A stretch of 40,273 nt of DNA from Muribaculaceae bacterium (GCA_017555085.1 JAFZHD010000033.1:1-40273), one strand, 5' to 3'. Shown: positions 8,576 to 18,027, numbered from the stretch's first letter. Numbers and translations are program-made. Notes: generated by a model not told the origin, from the sequence alone.

Positions 8576-10024
8576 TTAGAGTATTGGGCTCAATAGTCGC
8601 AACACCGATTCGAGCGCTTTGTCGATAAACGGGCGTTTGCGCCAGCGGGTGATGTTGACGCGCGTGCACTCTTTTTGGTCCTCGGCAAAAATCTCGGCCA
8701 ATTGAGTGTTGACCTCATGTGAGTACATGAACATGTTGCCCTCAAAGTTGTGCTCAAAACTGCGGAAGTCAAAGTTTGTTGACCCAACGGTGCTGAACTC
8801 GTCATCTACAATGATGGTTTTGCTGTGCAGCATACCGCTGTTGTAGAGATAAAACTTGATGCCGGCCTGAATGCATTGCTCAATGTAGGAGAATGACGCG
8901 TGGGTCATGATTTTTGAGTCGGAATGGCGAGGGAGCATAATGCGAACATCAACCTTGGCCAACGCGGCTGTTTGCAATGTGCGCAACAGATTTTCGGTGG
9001 GCAGAAAGTAGGGCGTTTGTATATAAATGCGCTTTTTGGCGTTGGAAATCGCTTTCTGGAAAATGAAGGCGAGGTTGGGCCATTGACTTGTCGGTCCGCA
9101 TGTTGCCATTTGCATGCCCACACCAACGGCGTTTTTGTTGCTTGTGTCATAGATGTCTTCTTCGACCAACGGACGGCCCATGAATGACCAATCGACTGCA
9201 AATGAGTATTGCAGTGCGCTGATTGCCGGGCCTGTGATGCGCAAGTGAGTGTCGCGCCATTTCGCGAATTTGCCGCCGTAAATGTAGCGGTCGGCGATGT
9301 TCATGCCGCCGATATAGCCGACATAGCCGTCGATGATGCACAGTTTGCGATGATTGCGCCAGTTGATGCGTGTGGCAAATAGCGGGAATGTGACTTTGAA
9401 AAACGGGTATATCTCTATGCCGGCATTTTTCATCTCGTTAAAGAAGCTGTTAGGCACTTTCAGGCAACCTACATGGTCGTAAATCACCTTCACCTTAATG
9501 CCTTTTTTTGATTTCTTGATGAGAATGTCTTTTATTTGCTCGCCGATTACATCGTTTTCAAAGATGTAATACTGTAAGTGGATGTATTTCTCGGCGGCCA
9601 ACAAGTCGGCAATGATTGCCTCAAACTTGTCTTTGCCGTTAGTGAATATCTCAACATTATTGCCGGGATAGAATGAAGCTCCGGTAAGAGAGTGGGTGAG
9701 GCGTATCTGTTGCACGCTTTCGGGCGTGAGTGTCGCATCAAGGCTAGGATAGTCTATTTTGCGGTGAGCCTCGTTTTTGAGCAGACGGCGTTTTTGTCGT
9801 CGCGAAATCATACGGGTGTTTTTGATGCTGCGCCCGAAAAATATGTATATGACAAGTCCTGCCATGGGGAGCAAGATGAGAATAGTCACCCAAGCCAAAG
9901 ATTTAACCGGGTTGCGGTTCTCTGACAATACAACGGCTATGGTGCTTATGATTGAGAAAAAGTATAGGGCAACCAATAGCCAATAAAAAACCGGATAATT
10001 GAAAACTGCTTCTATGGTATCCAT
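8576..10024 (-). CDS. cls: Cardiolipin synthase (phospholipase D family)
   Basis: Condenses two phosphatidylglycerol molecules (or a related donor) into cardiolipin at the inner membrane. Two N-terminal membrane helices (about residues 12-33 and 42-64) form the PLDc_N region. Two complete HKD catalytic motifs follow: H225/K227/D232 in NHRKLCIID and H400/K402/D407 in LHSKTIIVDD. The second is followed by GSTNFDFRSFEHNFE, as expected in Cls. The length of 482 residues is standard. It stands alone: about 100 bp separates it from the zapB-zapA unit downstream, and the rplI terminator lies upstream. Confidence 0.93.
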   Translation of the reverse strand: MDTIEAVFNYPVFYWLLVALYFFSIISTIAVVLSENRNPVKSLAWVTILILLPMAGLVIYIFFGRSIKNTRMISRRQKRRLLKNEAHRKIDYPSLDATLTPESVQQIRLTHSLTGASFYPGNNVEIFTNGKDKFEAIIADLLAAEKYIHLQYYIFENDVIGEQIKDILIKKSKKGIKVKVIYDHVGCLKVPNSFFNEMKNAGIEIYPFFKVTFPLFATRINWRNHRKLCIIDGYVGYIGGMNIADRYIYGGKFAKWRDTHLRITGPAISALQYSFAVDWSFMGRPLVEEDIYDTSNKNAVGVGMQMATCGPTSQWPNLAFIFQKAISNAKKRIYIQTPYFLPTENLLRTLQTAALAKVDVRIMLPRHSDSKIMTHASFSYIEQCIQAGIKFYLYNSGMLHSKTIIVDDEFSTVGSTNFDFRSFEHNFEGNMFMYSHEVNTQLAEIFAEDQKECTRVNITRWRKRPFIDKALESVLRLLSPIL

Positions 10025-10129
10025 CGAGGTCGTTTACTGTGTTTCCTTTAGAAACAACTAAGTTACAGACTTTTTTCGAAACGGCTGTGTGCTTTAATTA
10101 TTTTTTGCATTTATGGCGTGAGGCAGGTA

Positions 10130-10167
10130 GATAAAAAAAAGCACCGCCCGATGGGCAGTGCTTTTAA
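10130..10167 (-). terminator. Intrinsic terminator of the rpsF-rpsR-rplI operon
   Basis: Minus-strand hairpin GCACTGCCC-ATC-GGGCGGTGC (10141-10161, 9 bp with one G-U) followed by eight U residues, 20 nt after the rplI stop. A textbook rho-independent terminator. Confidence 0.92.
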
Positions 10168-10187
10168 TGAAATATGATGAGAGTTGA

Positions 10188-10628
10188 TTATTCAGCAACA
10201 ACTTCAACAGCGATTTCAGCGCTAACTTCTTTGTGGAATTTGATAGTAGCAGTGTACTTACCAACTTCTTTGATAGCCTTAACGAAGATGATTTTGCGGT
10301 CAACATTGTGGCCGAGTTCTTCGAGAGCCTTAGCGATTTCAGCAGCACCAACAGAACCGAAGATAGTACCGTTTGCACTTGTTTTAGCGCTAATAGTGAG
10401 GGCTACATTTTCTACTGCAGCAGCAGCGGCTTCAGCGTCAGCTTTGATTTTAGCAATCTTGTGAGCGCGTTGACGCAAGTTTTCAGCCAATACTTTAAGA
10501 GCAGCGGGAGTAGCGATAACTGCTTTACCTTGGGGGATGAGATAGTTGCGGCCGTAACCGTTTTTAACTTCTACTACATCATCTTTGTAACCGAGGTTAG
10601 TGATGTCTTCTTTAAGTATAATTTTCAT
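10188..10628 (-). CDS. rplI: 50S ribosomal protein L9
   Basis: Structural protein of the large ribosomal subunit. The N-terminal domain has the family signature with GYGRNYLIPQGKA at about residues 24-36. A connecting alpha helix (about 40-75) leads to the C-terminal rRNA-binding domain. At 146 residues the length is normal. It is third in the rpsF-rpsR-rplI operon, 26 bp after rpsR, and is followed by a strong terminator. Confidence 0.97.
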   Translation of the reverse strand: MKIILKEDITNLGYKDDVVEVKNGYGRNYLIPQGKAVIATPAALKVLAENLRQRAHKIAKIKADAEAAAAAVENVALTISAKTSANGTIFGSVGAAEIAKALEELGHNVDRKIIFVKAIKEVGKYTATIKFHKEVSAEIAVEVVAE

Positions 10629-10654
10629 ATTATTGTCCTCCTGTGCTTTTAAAA

Positions 10655-10924
10655 TTATTTCATCAAGTCAGTTACATAGGGAAGGAGTGCCAAGTGACGA
10701 GCACGCTTAACAGCTTGTGCAACACGACGTTGGAATTTCAAAGAAGTACCTGTGATGCGACGGGGAAGAATTTTACCCTGTTCGTTGAGGAATTTCTTGA
10801 GGAATTCGGGATCTTTGTAGTCGATGTACTTGATACCGCTTCTTTTGAAACGACAATATTTTTTCTTTTTAACGTCCACTGAAAGTGGAGTGAGATAACG
10901 GATTTCAGATTGTGCTTGTGCCAT
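10655..10924 (-). CDS. rpsR: 30S ribosomal protein S18
   Basis: Small-subunit protein that pairs with S6 on the platform. The S18 core is intact: a KKKYCRF start, [19 protein letters not shown], then the basic helix [21 protein letters not shown]. The 89-residue length is typical. It sits 3 bp after rpsF and 26 bp before rplI. Confidence 0.97.
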   Translation of the reverse strand: MAQAQSEIRYLTPLSVDVKKKKYCRFKRSGIKYIDYKDPEFLKKFLNEQGKILPRRITGTSLKFQRRVAQAVKRARHLALLPYVTDLMK

Positions 10925-10927
10925 AAA

Positions 10928-11296
10928 TTAGTCCTCCTTTACTTCTTCTTTAGGTGCGTTAGACTTAGATGCTTTGAGTGAACGACGTTTTGCAGCGTAT
11001 TCAGCAGCATACTTGTCGAGACGGAATGTGAGGAAGCGGAGAACGCGTTCGTCACGGCGATAAGCAGTTTCGAGTTTTTTGATTACTTGGGGTTCTGCAT
11101 CAAACTCAACGAGTGTGTAGAATCCTGTTGACTTCTTGTCGATGGGGTAAGCGAGTTTGCGGAGACCCCAATTTTCGGTATTCACGATAGTAGCACCCTT
11201 GTCGGTGAGCACTTTTGTGAATTTTTCTACCGCTTCCGTCATCTGAGCGTCAGATAACACGGGAGTAAGAATGAAAACGGTTTCGTAGTGATTCAT
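10928..11296 (-). CDS. rpsF: 30S ribosomal protein S6
   Basis: Small-subunit ribosomal protein. The product starting at 11296 begins [16 protein letters not shown], the canonical S6 N terminus, so I prefer this start to the in-frame ATG at 11323, which would add nine unrelated residues. The central [19 protein letters not shown] segment is conserved. The C-terminal extension after about residue 95 is Lys/Ala-rich, as in many Bacteroidetes. It is first gene of the rpsF-rpsR-rplI operon, with a TATCTTTG promoter box about 50 nt upstream. Confidence 0.96.
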   Translation of the reverse strand: MNHYETVFILTPVLSDAQMTEAVEKFTKVLTDKGATIVNTENWGLRKLAYPIDKKSTGFYTLVEFDAEPQVIKKLETAYRRDERVLRFLTFRLDKYAAEYAAKRRSLKASKSNAPKEEVKED

Positions 11297-11343
11297 TTTG
11301 TTAAACTTTGATTGATTAAACATTTTTGATTAAAAATCGGGTG

Positions 11344-11375
11344 CAAAGATAACGCTTTTTTTCTTGTTATGCAAG
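11344..11375 (-). promoter_or_regulatory. Promoter of rpsF operon
   Basis: Minus-strand TATCTTTG (11344-11351) matches the Bacteroidetes -7 consensus exactly. A CTTG at 11372-11375, 20 nt upstream, is an imperfect -33 element. Confidence 0.55.
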
Positions 11376-11507
11376 TATTTGCATTCTTTTATGTCTTTAT
11401 GTGTGTCTTAATTATGGTTGCATCGCCATTTTTCTCAATTTTTTTGTCTAATTTCGCAGTCAATGATGCCGGCTTATGTTGCCTGCTTGATAAATCAGAG
11501 GTAAATA

Positions 11508-12950
11508 ATGAAAGAAAATAAATATAATAATGTAGAGGGTATGACTAAAACTCCGTCGTTTGTGGTGTCGTTGATTCCGCTTGCTGTGCTGTTGGCTATG
11601 ATTATAATAATTATTATAACTCGTGGAGCTGAGGCGGCACAGGCTGTCAGTCACTATATCTTGCTGGGCGCAGCGGTGTTGACTATTGCCATTGCCGTGA
11701 TAGGGTACAAATGCCGTTGGTCGGTGTTGTGGCAAGGCGTTAAGCGCAGCGCGGAGCAGATTTTGCCTGCCGTTCCCATTTTGGCGTTAATAGGCACTGT
11801 GGCCGCCACATGGATGATGAGCGGCGTCGTGCCCACATTAATATATTATGGGCTTGACATGATTAGTCCGTCGTTGTTTTTGTTCCTTGCATGCGCTGTT
11901 TGCTCGGCCATATCGGTGTTGAGCGGCAGTTCGTGGACCACTATTGCCACTATTGGCGTGGCATTTATGGGCATCGGCTCGGTGATGGGTTATAGCGAGG
12001 GCTGGATTGCCGGCGCAATTATTTCGGGTGCATATTTTGGCGATAAGGTTTCGCCTCTGTCTGACACCACGGTGCTTGCATCGTCAACATGTGGCGTTGA
12101 CCTGTTTACCCACATTAAATATCTGATGATAACAACTATTCCGTCAATGCTGATAGCATTGTTGGTGTTCTTAGCGGTCGGTTTGGCGCATGGCGATGTT
12201 GAACCGGCGCAGTCACACGACATATTGGTGCATTTGCAGTCATCGTTTAACCTCACTTCATGGACTCTTATAGTGCCGGTGGCAACTTGTGTGCTTATTA
12301 TATTGCGAGTTAAAACGCTTGTGACTCTTGTTGTTAGTACGCTTATGGGGCTTGTAGCGATGTTTGTTTTTCAGCCCCAAGTGGTAGCGGCAATCGGCGG
12401 CAGTTGGCTATTCGCCTCGCTCGATGTGATGTTGACCGAAACATCTATCCAAACCGGTAATGATATGCTCGACTCGCTTGTTGCGACAGGGGGCGTTGAG
12501 GGCATGATGCCGACTATCTATTTGGTGCTGTGTGCCATGGTGTTTGGAGGTGTGATGATAGGCAGCGGAATGATAGCCTCTATTACGCGCACTTTTACCC
12601 GCCGATTGCATTCGCCGCGTTCGGTAGTGGGCGCGACAGTGGGTAGCGGCTTGTTGTTCAACTCTTTTACGGGCGACCAATATCTGTCGATTATCCTTGG
12701 CGGCAATGTGTTCAACAAATTGTATGAAGACAACGGTCTTGAACGCCGATTGTTGAGTCGTTCGCTTGAAGACTCTATCTCGGTTACTTCGGTGCTTATT
12801 CCGTGGAACTCATGTGGCGTTACGCAATCGACCGTGCTCGGTGTAGCCACATTCACCTATCTGCCTTACTGCGTTTTCAATTACATTAGCCCAATAATGT
12901 CGCTTCTCGTGGCGCGAATAGGCTACAAGATAGTGAGAACGGTAAAATAG
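11508..12950 (+). CDS. Na+/H+ antiporter, NhaC family
   Basis: Inner-membrane secondary transporter of about 10-12 hydrophobic segments, 480 residues. The family signature in a central helix-loop is clear: GAYFGDKVSPLSDTTVLAS (about residues 174-192). Probably exchanges Na+ (or another cation, or malate/lactate as in MleN-type members) for protons; the substrate cannot be read from sequence. It is transcribed divergently from rpsF and converges with the thioesterase gene, with only 10 bp between the two stops. A TAATTTCG near-match to the -7 box lies at 11449-11456. A second member of the same superfamily is at 25321-26616. Confidence 0.9.
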   Translation: MKENKYNNVEGMTKTPSFVVSLIPLAVLLAMIIIIIITRGAEAAQAVSHYILLGAAVLTIAIAVIGYKCRWSVLWQGVKRSAEQILPAVPILALIGTVAATWMMSGVVPTLIYYGLDMISPSLFLFLACAVCSAISVLSGSSWTTIATIGVAFMGIGSVMGYSEGWIAGAIISGAYFGDKVSPLSDTTVLASSTCGVDLFTHIKYLMITTIPSMLIALLVFLAVGLAHGDVEPAQSHDILVHLQSSFNLTSWTLIVPVATCVLIILRVKTLVTLVVSTLMGLVAMFVFQPQVVAAIGGSWLFASLDVMLTETSIQTGNDMLDSLVATGGVEGMMPTIYLVLCAMVFGGVMIGSGMIASITRTFTRRLHSPRSVVGATVGSGLLFNSFTGDQYLSIILGGNVFNKLYEDNGLERRLLSRSLEDSISVTSVLIPWNSCGVTQSTVLGVATFTYLPYCVFNYISPIMSLLVARIGYKIVRTVK

Positions 12951-12960
12951 GTGCAGGGAA

Positions 12961-13443
12961 TTATTCTTCGCCTTCGACTTTGCAACCGCGGAAGTGGAAT
13001 TCTTCAACGGCTTTTTCTTTTGAGAAGCAGAAATAAGTGATTTCGGCTTCGGTGCAGACGCGTCCTTTAACCGACAAAGTGGCTTTGATGATAGCGAAAG
13101 TGCGTTTGATTTCGCTGATGTGTGCGCGAGCCTCGATGGTTACATTGTCGCCTGTGGGCATGGGACGGCGATAGCGAATGTTGAAATTGGTGGTCATGGC
13201 CGCAGTTTGGAGTTTGCGCGAGATAACCCATGCGCCAACCTCGTCAAGCAAAGTTGCCTGAATGCCGCCATGAAGAGTTTTAACCCAACCTTGGAAATTG
13301 TCATCGGGATTCCAGAACGACACGATATCGTCGCCGTCTTCCCAAAACTCCATTTTAAGTCCGCACGGATTGTGTGGCGCACATGCAAAACAGTTGTAGC
13401 CTTCTTCGGTCAACTCGGTCCAAGGGTTGATTATCTTTTTCAT
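12961..13443 (-). CDS. PaaI-like hotdog-fold thioesterase
   Basis: A 160-residue single hotdog domain that probably hydrolyses an acyl-CoA. The catalytic region is visible as HGGIQATLLDEVGAW, with H58 and D67 in the positions used by PaaI-family enzymes. The N terminus carries a Cys-containing motif (NCFACAPHNPCGL, residues 17-29), seen in a subgroup of these proteins. It starts 18 bp after the lgt stop and probably shares its transcript. The acyl substrate is unknown. Confidence 0.85.
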   Translation of the reverse strand: MKKIINPWTELTEEGYNCFACAPHNPCGLKMEFWEDGDDIVSFWNPDDNFQGWVKTLHGGIQATLLDEVGAWVISRKLQTAAMTTNFNIRYRRPMPTGDNVTIEARAHISEIKRTFAIIKATLSVKGRVCTEAEITYFCFSKEKAVEEFHFRGCKVEGEE

Positions 13444-13461
13444 TGTAGATGCTGATTTTGA

Positions 13462-14319
13462 TTATTTCTTCTCGTCGGCGAAGCGGTTGGGGTAGTCAAT
13501 GTGGACTTTGGGGCGCTTTGCGGCGTAGATTATGAAGAATATGCCGGCAATGATGAACGGAATGCTGAGCCATTGTCCCATGTTGAGTGTCATGTCGGCC
13601 TCAAATGCAACCTGATTGTTCTTGACAAACTCGATGAGGAATCGGGTGACAAATATGCCAATGAGGAATGTGCCGAAGATGAGTCCGGGACGTGTGGCGG
13701 CATCTTTTTTCCAATACATCCACATCAATAATCCGAAAAGTGCAAAGTAGCACAATGCTTCGTAGATTTGTGTGGGGTGAGATGGTGCCGAGAATATAGC
13801 GGGGTAGCCTGCTTGCCATGCACGAATGTTTTCGATGAAACTGAACACCCAAGGCAAGTCGGTAGCGTGACCATAAATTTCGTGGTTGAAGAGGTTGCCC
13901 AAGCGAATGAGACCGCCGACGAGGGCTACGGGAACGACCAAGCGGTCGAGTGTCCACAACGGTGATTTGTGGGTGGTGAATCGTGAGAAAAGGAACACGG
14001 CGATCAAGATGCCTATTGCACCGCCGTGGCTTGCCAAGCCACCTTCCCACACTTTGATAATGTCGATGGGGTTTTGTGAGTATTGCTCCCATTCATAGAA
14101 AAACACATGGCCCAATCGTGCGCCTATAATAGTGGCAAACACTACATACATCAGCAATGTTGACAACCAAGACTCGCATGCGCCTTCGCGGCGAAACATT
14201 TTTTCTACAATCTTGTAACCGACAAGAAATCCGATAAGAAACATGAGTGAATACCATCTAATGTCGATGAAGCTGTCGATGAGGATGGGGTCGGCTGTCC
14301 AGGTGATGTAGTTGAACAT
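13462..14319 (-). CDS. lgt: Prolipoprotein diacylglyceryl transferase
   Basis: Transfers diacylglycerol from phosphatidylglycerol to the lipobox Cys of prolipoproteins, the first step of lipoprotein maturation in the inner membrane. About seven membrane segments. Signature residues are present: H98 in GGLASHGGAIG (equivalent to the essential H103 of E. coli), R139 and N142 in GGLIRLGNLFNHEIYG (the Lgt signature), and SHPTQIYEAL further on. The length of 285 residues is normal. It would process GldH, the BtuG-like protein and the PKD-like lipoprotein encoded in this window. It lies 20 bp after the AGCS transporter gene. Confidence 0.96.
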   Translation of the reverse strand: MFNYITWTADPILIDSFIDIRWYSLMFLIGFLVGYKIVEKMFRREGACESWLSTLLMYVVFATIIGARLGHVFFYEWEQYSQNPIDIIKVWEGGLASHGGAIGILIAVFLFSRFTTHKSPLWTLDRLVVPVALVGGLIRLGNLFNHEIYGHATDLPWVFSFIENIRAWQAGYPAIFSAPSHPTQIYEALCYFALFGLLMWMYWKKDAATRPGLIFGTFLIGIFVTRFLIEFVKNNQVAFEADMTLNMGQWLSIPFIIAGIFFIIYAAKRPKVHIDYPNRFADEKK

Positions 14320-14339
14320 GGCTATGGTTATTGTTAGGG

Positions 14340-15683
14340 TTATTTATGTGTTATGAAATACTCTTTTGCTGCACGGCGAACTCGCGGACTGAGTCGCAAG
14401 ATGGCAAACATTGTGGGTATGGTCATGAGTGCAAATGCAAGGTCCATGATGCTCACAAGAAGGTCAAGCGAAATGATGCAAGCAATTACAATCATAAACA
14501 AATAGAAGTAGTCGTAATACTTGCCGTTTTTCTCGCCAAAGAGGTAGTTGGCACACTCGTTGCCATAATATGAATATGAGAACATGGTGGTAAAGGCAAA
14601 AATAAACACGATGACCATCAATGCATATTCGCCCCAACCGGGGAGCATTGTCTCAAATGCGTTGAGAGCGATATAAAGACCTTTGACGCCTTCGGTTTCG
14701 ATGGGGCTGATGCTCATTGCCATCAAAATGGGGATAGAGGTGAGCGTGCACACAAGACCTGAGTCGATGGCAGGGCCAATCATTGCCACAAGACCTTCGC
14801 GAACGGGGTTGGGGTTGCGTGATGCACCGTGCATGAGCGATGCTGTACCCACACCGGCTTCGTTGACATACATTGCGCGGCGAGCACCAGTGAGCGCGAT
14901 AAATGCCAATGCGCCAAATCCGGCTTGAAGGTTAAACGCCTCGCTGATGATGAGGTGGAATACCTTGGGCAAAAGGTTGAGGTTCAGTATGATGATTATG
15001 AACACGAGCAAGAAATATAGGCCCACCATTACGGGTACTACTTTGGTGGCAATCTTAGAAATGCGCTTGATACCGCCAAGCACTACAATTGATACCACGC
15101 CACCCATGATCAAACCTGTGATGAGGCGGAAGTTGAATGTGTCGGGCGCATCGAGAACGGTGATGAATGATTCAGTCAGCTGGTTGGCTTGCATAAAGCA
15201 AAGCGTGCCAATCATACCGAACACGGCAAAGAACACGGCCAACGGCTTAAACTTGCGGCCGAGACCTTCGGTGAGCATATACATGGGGCCGCCGTGGGTG
15301 TTGCCGTTTTTATCCTTGCCCTTATACATGATGGCGAGAGTGCCTTCAAAGAATTTTGTGGACATGCCGAGCAATGCGCTAATCCACATCCAGAAAATGG
15401 CACCTGGTCCGCCGATAGATATGGCGATAGCCACACCGGCAATGTTGCCCATGCCCACAGTCGAGCAAATGCTGCTCATGAGCGCTTGGAAAGAACTGAT
15501 TTCGCCTTCGCCCGAATTGTTTTTGGCGCGTAAGGCTTTGAGTGACCATTTGAATCGGCGCAAGGGTATCGCGCCTGAATATATGAATAGGAAAAGTCCT
15601 CCGCCGATAAGCCAGAAGAATAGGGGATAGCCGCACACAAAGTCGGCTATCGATGTGACCGTTTCACTTATATTGTTAAGCAT
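14340..15683 (-). CDS. Alanine/glycine:cation symporter (AGCS family)
   Basis: Sodium-coupled amino acid importer, 447 residues with about 10-11 transmembrane segments. The AGCS core is recognisable: CSTVGMGNIAGVAIAISIGG followed by PGAIFWMWISALLGMSTKF (about residues 72-110), the GPMYM segment after a polar loop, and NEAGVGTASLMHG (about 253-265). The substrate is probably alanine or glycine. It is first of three genes with lgt and the thioesterase, and has a strong promoter upstream. Confidence 0.93.
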   Translation of the reverse strand: MLNNISETVTSIADFVCGYPLFFWLIGGGLFLFIYSGAIPLRRFKWSLKALRAKNNSGEGEISSFQALMSSICSTVGMGNIAGVAIAISIGGPGAIFWMWISALLGMSTKFFEGTLAIMYKGKDKNGNTHGGPMYMLTEGLGRKFKPLAVFFAVFGMIGTLCFMQANQLTESFITVLDAPDTFNFRLITGLIMGGVVSIVVLGGIKRISKIATKVVPVMVGLYFLLVFIIIILNLNLLPKVFHLIISEAFNLQAGFGALAFIALTGARRAMYVNEAGVGTASLMHGASRNPNPVREGLVAMIGPAIDSGLVCTLTSIPILMAMSISPIETEGVKGLYIALNAFETMLPGWGEYALMVIVFIFAFTTMFSYSYYGNECANYLFGEKNGKYYDYFYLFMIVIACIISLDLLVSIMDLAFALMTIPTMFAILRLSPRVRRAAKEYFITHK

Positions 15684-15708
15684 TGTTGTTGTATTGCAAA
15701 AGAAAGTG

Positions 15709-15738
15709 CAAAGTTACGAAAATTAATGCAGACTACAA
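15709..15738 (-). promoter_or_regulatory. Promoter of the AGCS-lgt-thioesterase operon
   Basis: On the minus strand, TTTG (15735-15738), 18 nt, then TAACTTTG (15709-15716): a full match to the Bacteroidetes sigma-ABfr promoter, about 25 nt before the ATG. Confidence 0.75.
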
Positions 15739-15770
15739 ATTGCAAACTGTTAACCATGGTATTAAATGTG

Positions 15771-15814
15771 TTGAAAAAAAAGAAAACTCACTCGCGATGT
15801 GCGGGTGAGTTTTA
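15771..15814 (-). terminator. Intrinsic terminator of ddh
   Basis: Minus-strand stem AAAACTCAC(C)CGC / GCG(A)GTGAGTTTT around a short loop (15783-15813), followed by a U-rich tract (C then eight or more U). It lies 26 nt after the ddh stop. Confidence 0.88.
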
Positions 15815-15839
15815 TGTAAAGTTTGTTTGTAATGCCTAT

Positions 15840-16736
15840 TTATACAAGGTGGGCAATGAGTTGGTCGCGGTTGCCGGGGAGGAGGTCGATTACGGGAATT
15901 TCAATCATAGTATAAGCACCGGGACGTTGACGCATTGATGCGCGAGCCGCGCTGATGAGCATTTGTGCTGTGAGTGCGGGGTTGTTGATGCTCATGTTGA
16001 ACTCGAAACGCTGATTTTGAGTTTTGCCCGACACGCCTTTGCGCACCATGTTCACGCCGTGGCCCATGTCTTTTACATCGTCAACCGATTGCACTTGCAT
16101 GACATGAGTTTCGTCGTTGACAAAGTAGGGGTCTTCTTTTACGGCACGGGTTACTTGGTCGAGGCTGTATCCGTCTTCAAGTTCGACATACACCATGCGG
16201 CGATGAATGCCTGTGCCGAGGGGAATTGTCATTGAAAGTGCATTTTTAACGCCTTCTTTTGACTTGACACACACAGTGTGGCCCATACTCATGCCGGGGC
16301 CGAAGTTGGTGTAGGTCAATCCTTTGGGAGCGGCTGCTTGGAGGAGTGTTCTCACAACAGAGTCGCTGCCCGGGTCCCAACCGGCCGAGATTACGGCAAC
16401 GGTGTTGTTGGCTTGTGCAATGGCTTCAAGGCGAGAGCGCAAGCCCACGATGCCCGAGTGAATGTCGTAACTGTCAACGGTGTTGATGCCGTTGGCGAGC
16501 AGCACTTCGGCATATTTTTCAACTTCGCGGGTGGGAGTGCAAAGAATTGCGACATCGATTTTGCCTAATTGGTTGATGTCGGTAACAACTGCATAGTCGG
16601 CGAGTTCGGCGGGCTTGTTGTCGGCATTGCGGCGCACAACGCCTGCGATTTCAAAATCGGGCGCTTCTTGGAGCGATTCAAGCACAAAACGGCCAATGTT
16701 GCCATATCCGACTATTGCTGCTTTTATTTTGGTCAT
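15840..16736 (-). CDS. ddh: meso-Diaminopimelate D-dehydrogenase
   Basis: NADPH-dependent reductive amination of tetrahydrodipicolinate directly to meso-diaminopimelate, feeding lysine and peptidoglycan synthesis in a one-step bypass of the succinylase and acetylase routes. A Rossmann motif GYGNIG is at residues 10-15. Substrate-binding family motifs follow: SAGWDPGSDSVVRTLL and NFGPGMSMGHT in the middle, with GTGIHRRMVYVELEDG after. The length of 298 residues is slightly short of the Corynebacterium enzyme and typical of the type I/II Bacteroidetes form. It is flanked by terminators on both sides, so it is probably monocistronic. Its promoter must lie in the short interval after the ackA terminator. 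Confidence 0.93.
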   Translation of the reverse strand: MTKIKAAIVGYGNIGRFVLESLQEAPDFEIAGVVRRNADNKPAELADYAVVTDINQLGKIDVAILCTPTREVEKYAEVLLANGINTVDSYDIHSGIVGLRSRLEAIAQANNTVAVISAGWDPGSDSVVRTLLQAAAPKGLTYTNFGPGMSMGHTVCVKSKEGVKNALSMTIPLGTGIHRRMVYVELEDGYSLDQVTRAVKEDPYFVNDETHVMQVQSVDDVKDMGHGVNMVRKGVSGKTQNQRFEFNMSINNPALTAQMLISAARASMRQRPGAYTMIEIPVIDLLPGNRDQLIAHLV

Positions 16737-16761
16737 AGTGAAAATAGGTTTCTGATTTATG

Positions 16762-16801
16762 TAAAAACAAACGGCCGTCCGTTATGTTGGGACGACCGTT
16801 G
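16762..16801 (-). terminator. Intrinsic terminator of pta-ackA
   Basis: Minus-strand AACGGTCGTCC / GGACGGCCGTT (11 bp, one G-U; 16770-16780 with 16790-16800) followed by TGTTTTT. It sits 15 nt after the ackA stop. Confidence 0.9.
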
Positions 16802-16815
16802 AATTATTTGTTTGA

Positions 16816-18027
16816 TTATTCGGGTTGACGGCCGTTAACGATAGCCTCGGTGTCGCGGGCAATCATCAATTCTTCGTCGGTGGGGATAACCACAACTTTT
16901 ACTTTTGAAGCCTCGGTTGAGATAACTGTTTCAGTGCCGCGAATCTTGGCATTGAGTTCGTTGTTGAGTTCAACGCCCATAAATGCGAGGGGAGCACACA
17001 CATTTTCGCGAACGCCTGTTTGGTTTTCGCCAACACCGCCTGTAAACACGATGATGTCAACGCCACCCATTTCGGCTGCATAAGCACCGATGTATTTGAT
17101 GATGCGTTGTTCGTACATGCCGAGAGCGAGTACAGCGCGTTCGTCGCCGGCTTTGTCGGCTGCTTCGATTTCGCGCATGTCTGATGAAATTTCGCTAACA
17201 CCTGCAACGCCGCTTTCTTTGTTGATGATGCGTTGGAGGTCGGCTGCTGTGAGATTGTGTTTCTCCATGAGATACACAAGAGCACCGGGGTCGATGTCGC
17301 CCACGCGAGTACCCATCATGAGACCTTCGGTGGGAGTGAGGCCCATTGAAGTGTCAACGCTCTTGCCGCCTACGATAGCTGTGATAGAACCACCGTTACC
17401 GATGTGGCAAGTGATGATGCGTTGTTTGGCGATGTCCACGCCGAGGAATTGGCACACGCGTTGTGAAACATAGCGGTGGCTTGTACCGTGGAAACCATAG
17501 CGACGAATACCGTCTTCGGCATAGTATTTATAGGGGAGGGCATACATGTATGATTTGGCAGGCATTGTTTGGTGGAATGCTGTGTCAAATACGCCTACTT
17601 GGGGAACATTGGGCATAAGGGCGGTGATAGCCTCAATGCCAGTCATGTTGGCGGGGTTGTGAAGGGGCGCGATGCCGTAGCATTCTTTTACTTTGGCGAT
17701 AACATCTTCGTTGATGAGCACGCTGCTGTTGAATTTTTCGCCGCCGTGAACCACGCGGTGTCCCACTGCGTCAATTTCTTCGTAACTCTTGATGCAGCCT
17801 TCCTTCTCGTCAGTGAGATTGTTAAGGATAGCCGAGATGGCGCCGTTGTGGTCGGTGAGACCGAGGTCAACGATTTCTTTTGAGCCGTCTTGGCGTTTGA
17901 ATTTGAGGAAGCCGTCTTCGAGACCGATTTTTTCTACTCCACCTTCGGCAAGAGTGTTGTCGTTGGTTGTGTCGATGAGTTTGTATTTAACCGAACTGCT
18001 ACCGCAGTTTAATACGAGAATCTTCAT
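16816..18027 (-). CDS. ackA: Acetate kinase
   Basis: Converts acetyl phosphate and ADP to acetate and ATP, the energy-yielding last step of fermentative acetate production; cytoplasmic. ASKHA-fold signatures are intact: N7 in VLNCGSSSVKYKL, R91 in HRVVHGG, catalytic D148 in VFDTAFHQTMP, and H180 in RYGFHGTSHRYV. The length of 403 residues is standard. It follows pta by 20 bp and ends at a strong terminator, so the two enzymes of the acetate pathway form one transcript. Confidence 0.97.
   Translation of the reverse strand: MKILVLNCGSSSVKYKLIDTTNDNTLAEGGVEKIGLEDGFLKFKRQDGSKEIVDLGLTDHNGAISAILNNLTDEKEGCIKSYEEIDAVGHRVVHGGEKFNSSVLINEDVIAKVKECYGIAPLHNPANMTGIEAITALMPNVPQVGVFDTAFHQTMPAKSYMYALPYKYYAEDGIRRYGFHGTSHRYVSQRVCQFLGVDIAKQRIITCHIGNGGSITAIVGGKSVDTSMGLTPTEGLMMGTRVGDIDPGALVYLMEKHNLTAADLQRIINKESGVAGVSEISSDMREIEAADKAGDERAVLALGMYEQRIIKYIGAYAAEMGGVDIIVFTGGVGENQTGVRENVCAPLAFMGVELNNELNAKIRGTETVISTEASKVKVVVIPTDEELMIARDTEAIVNGRQPE

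Noticed and set aside
8576..9925. Several 60-100 codon frames inside cls on both strands
   Set aside because: Shadows of the cardiolipin synthase gene, whose two HKD motifs fix the true frame.
11322..11340. A/U hairpin with adjacent CCG in the rpsF leader, as a possible S6:S18 autoregulatory site
   Set aside because: The CCG falls at or beyond the predicted transcription start and the stem is only A-U pairs, so the resemblance is too weak.
14947..15630. 227-codon plus-strand open frame
   Set aside because: Antisense to the AGCS symporter gene; composition (Met/Pro/Ile-rich without domain pattern) is typical of a shadow frame.
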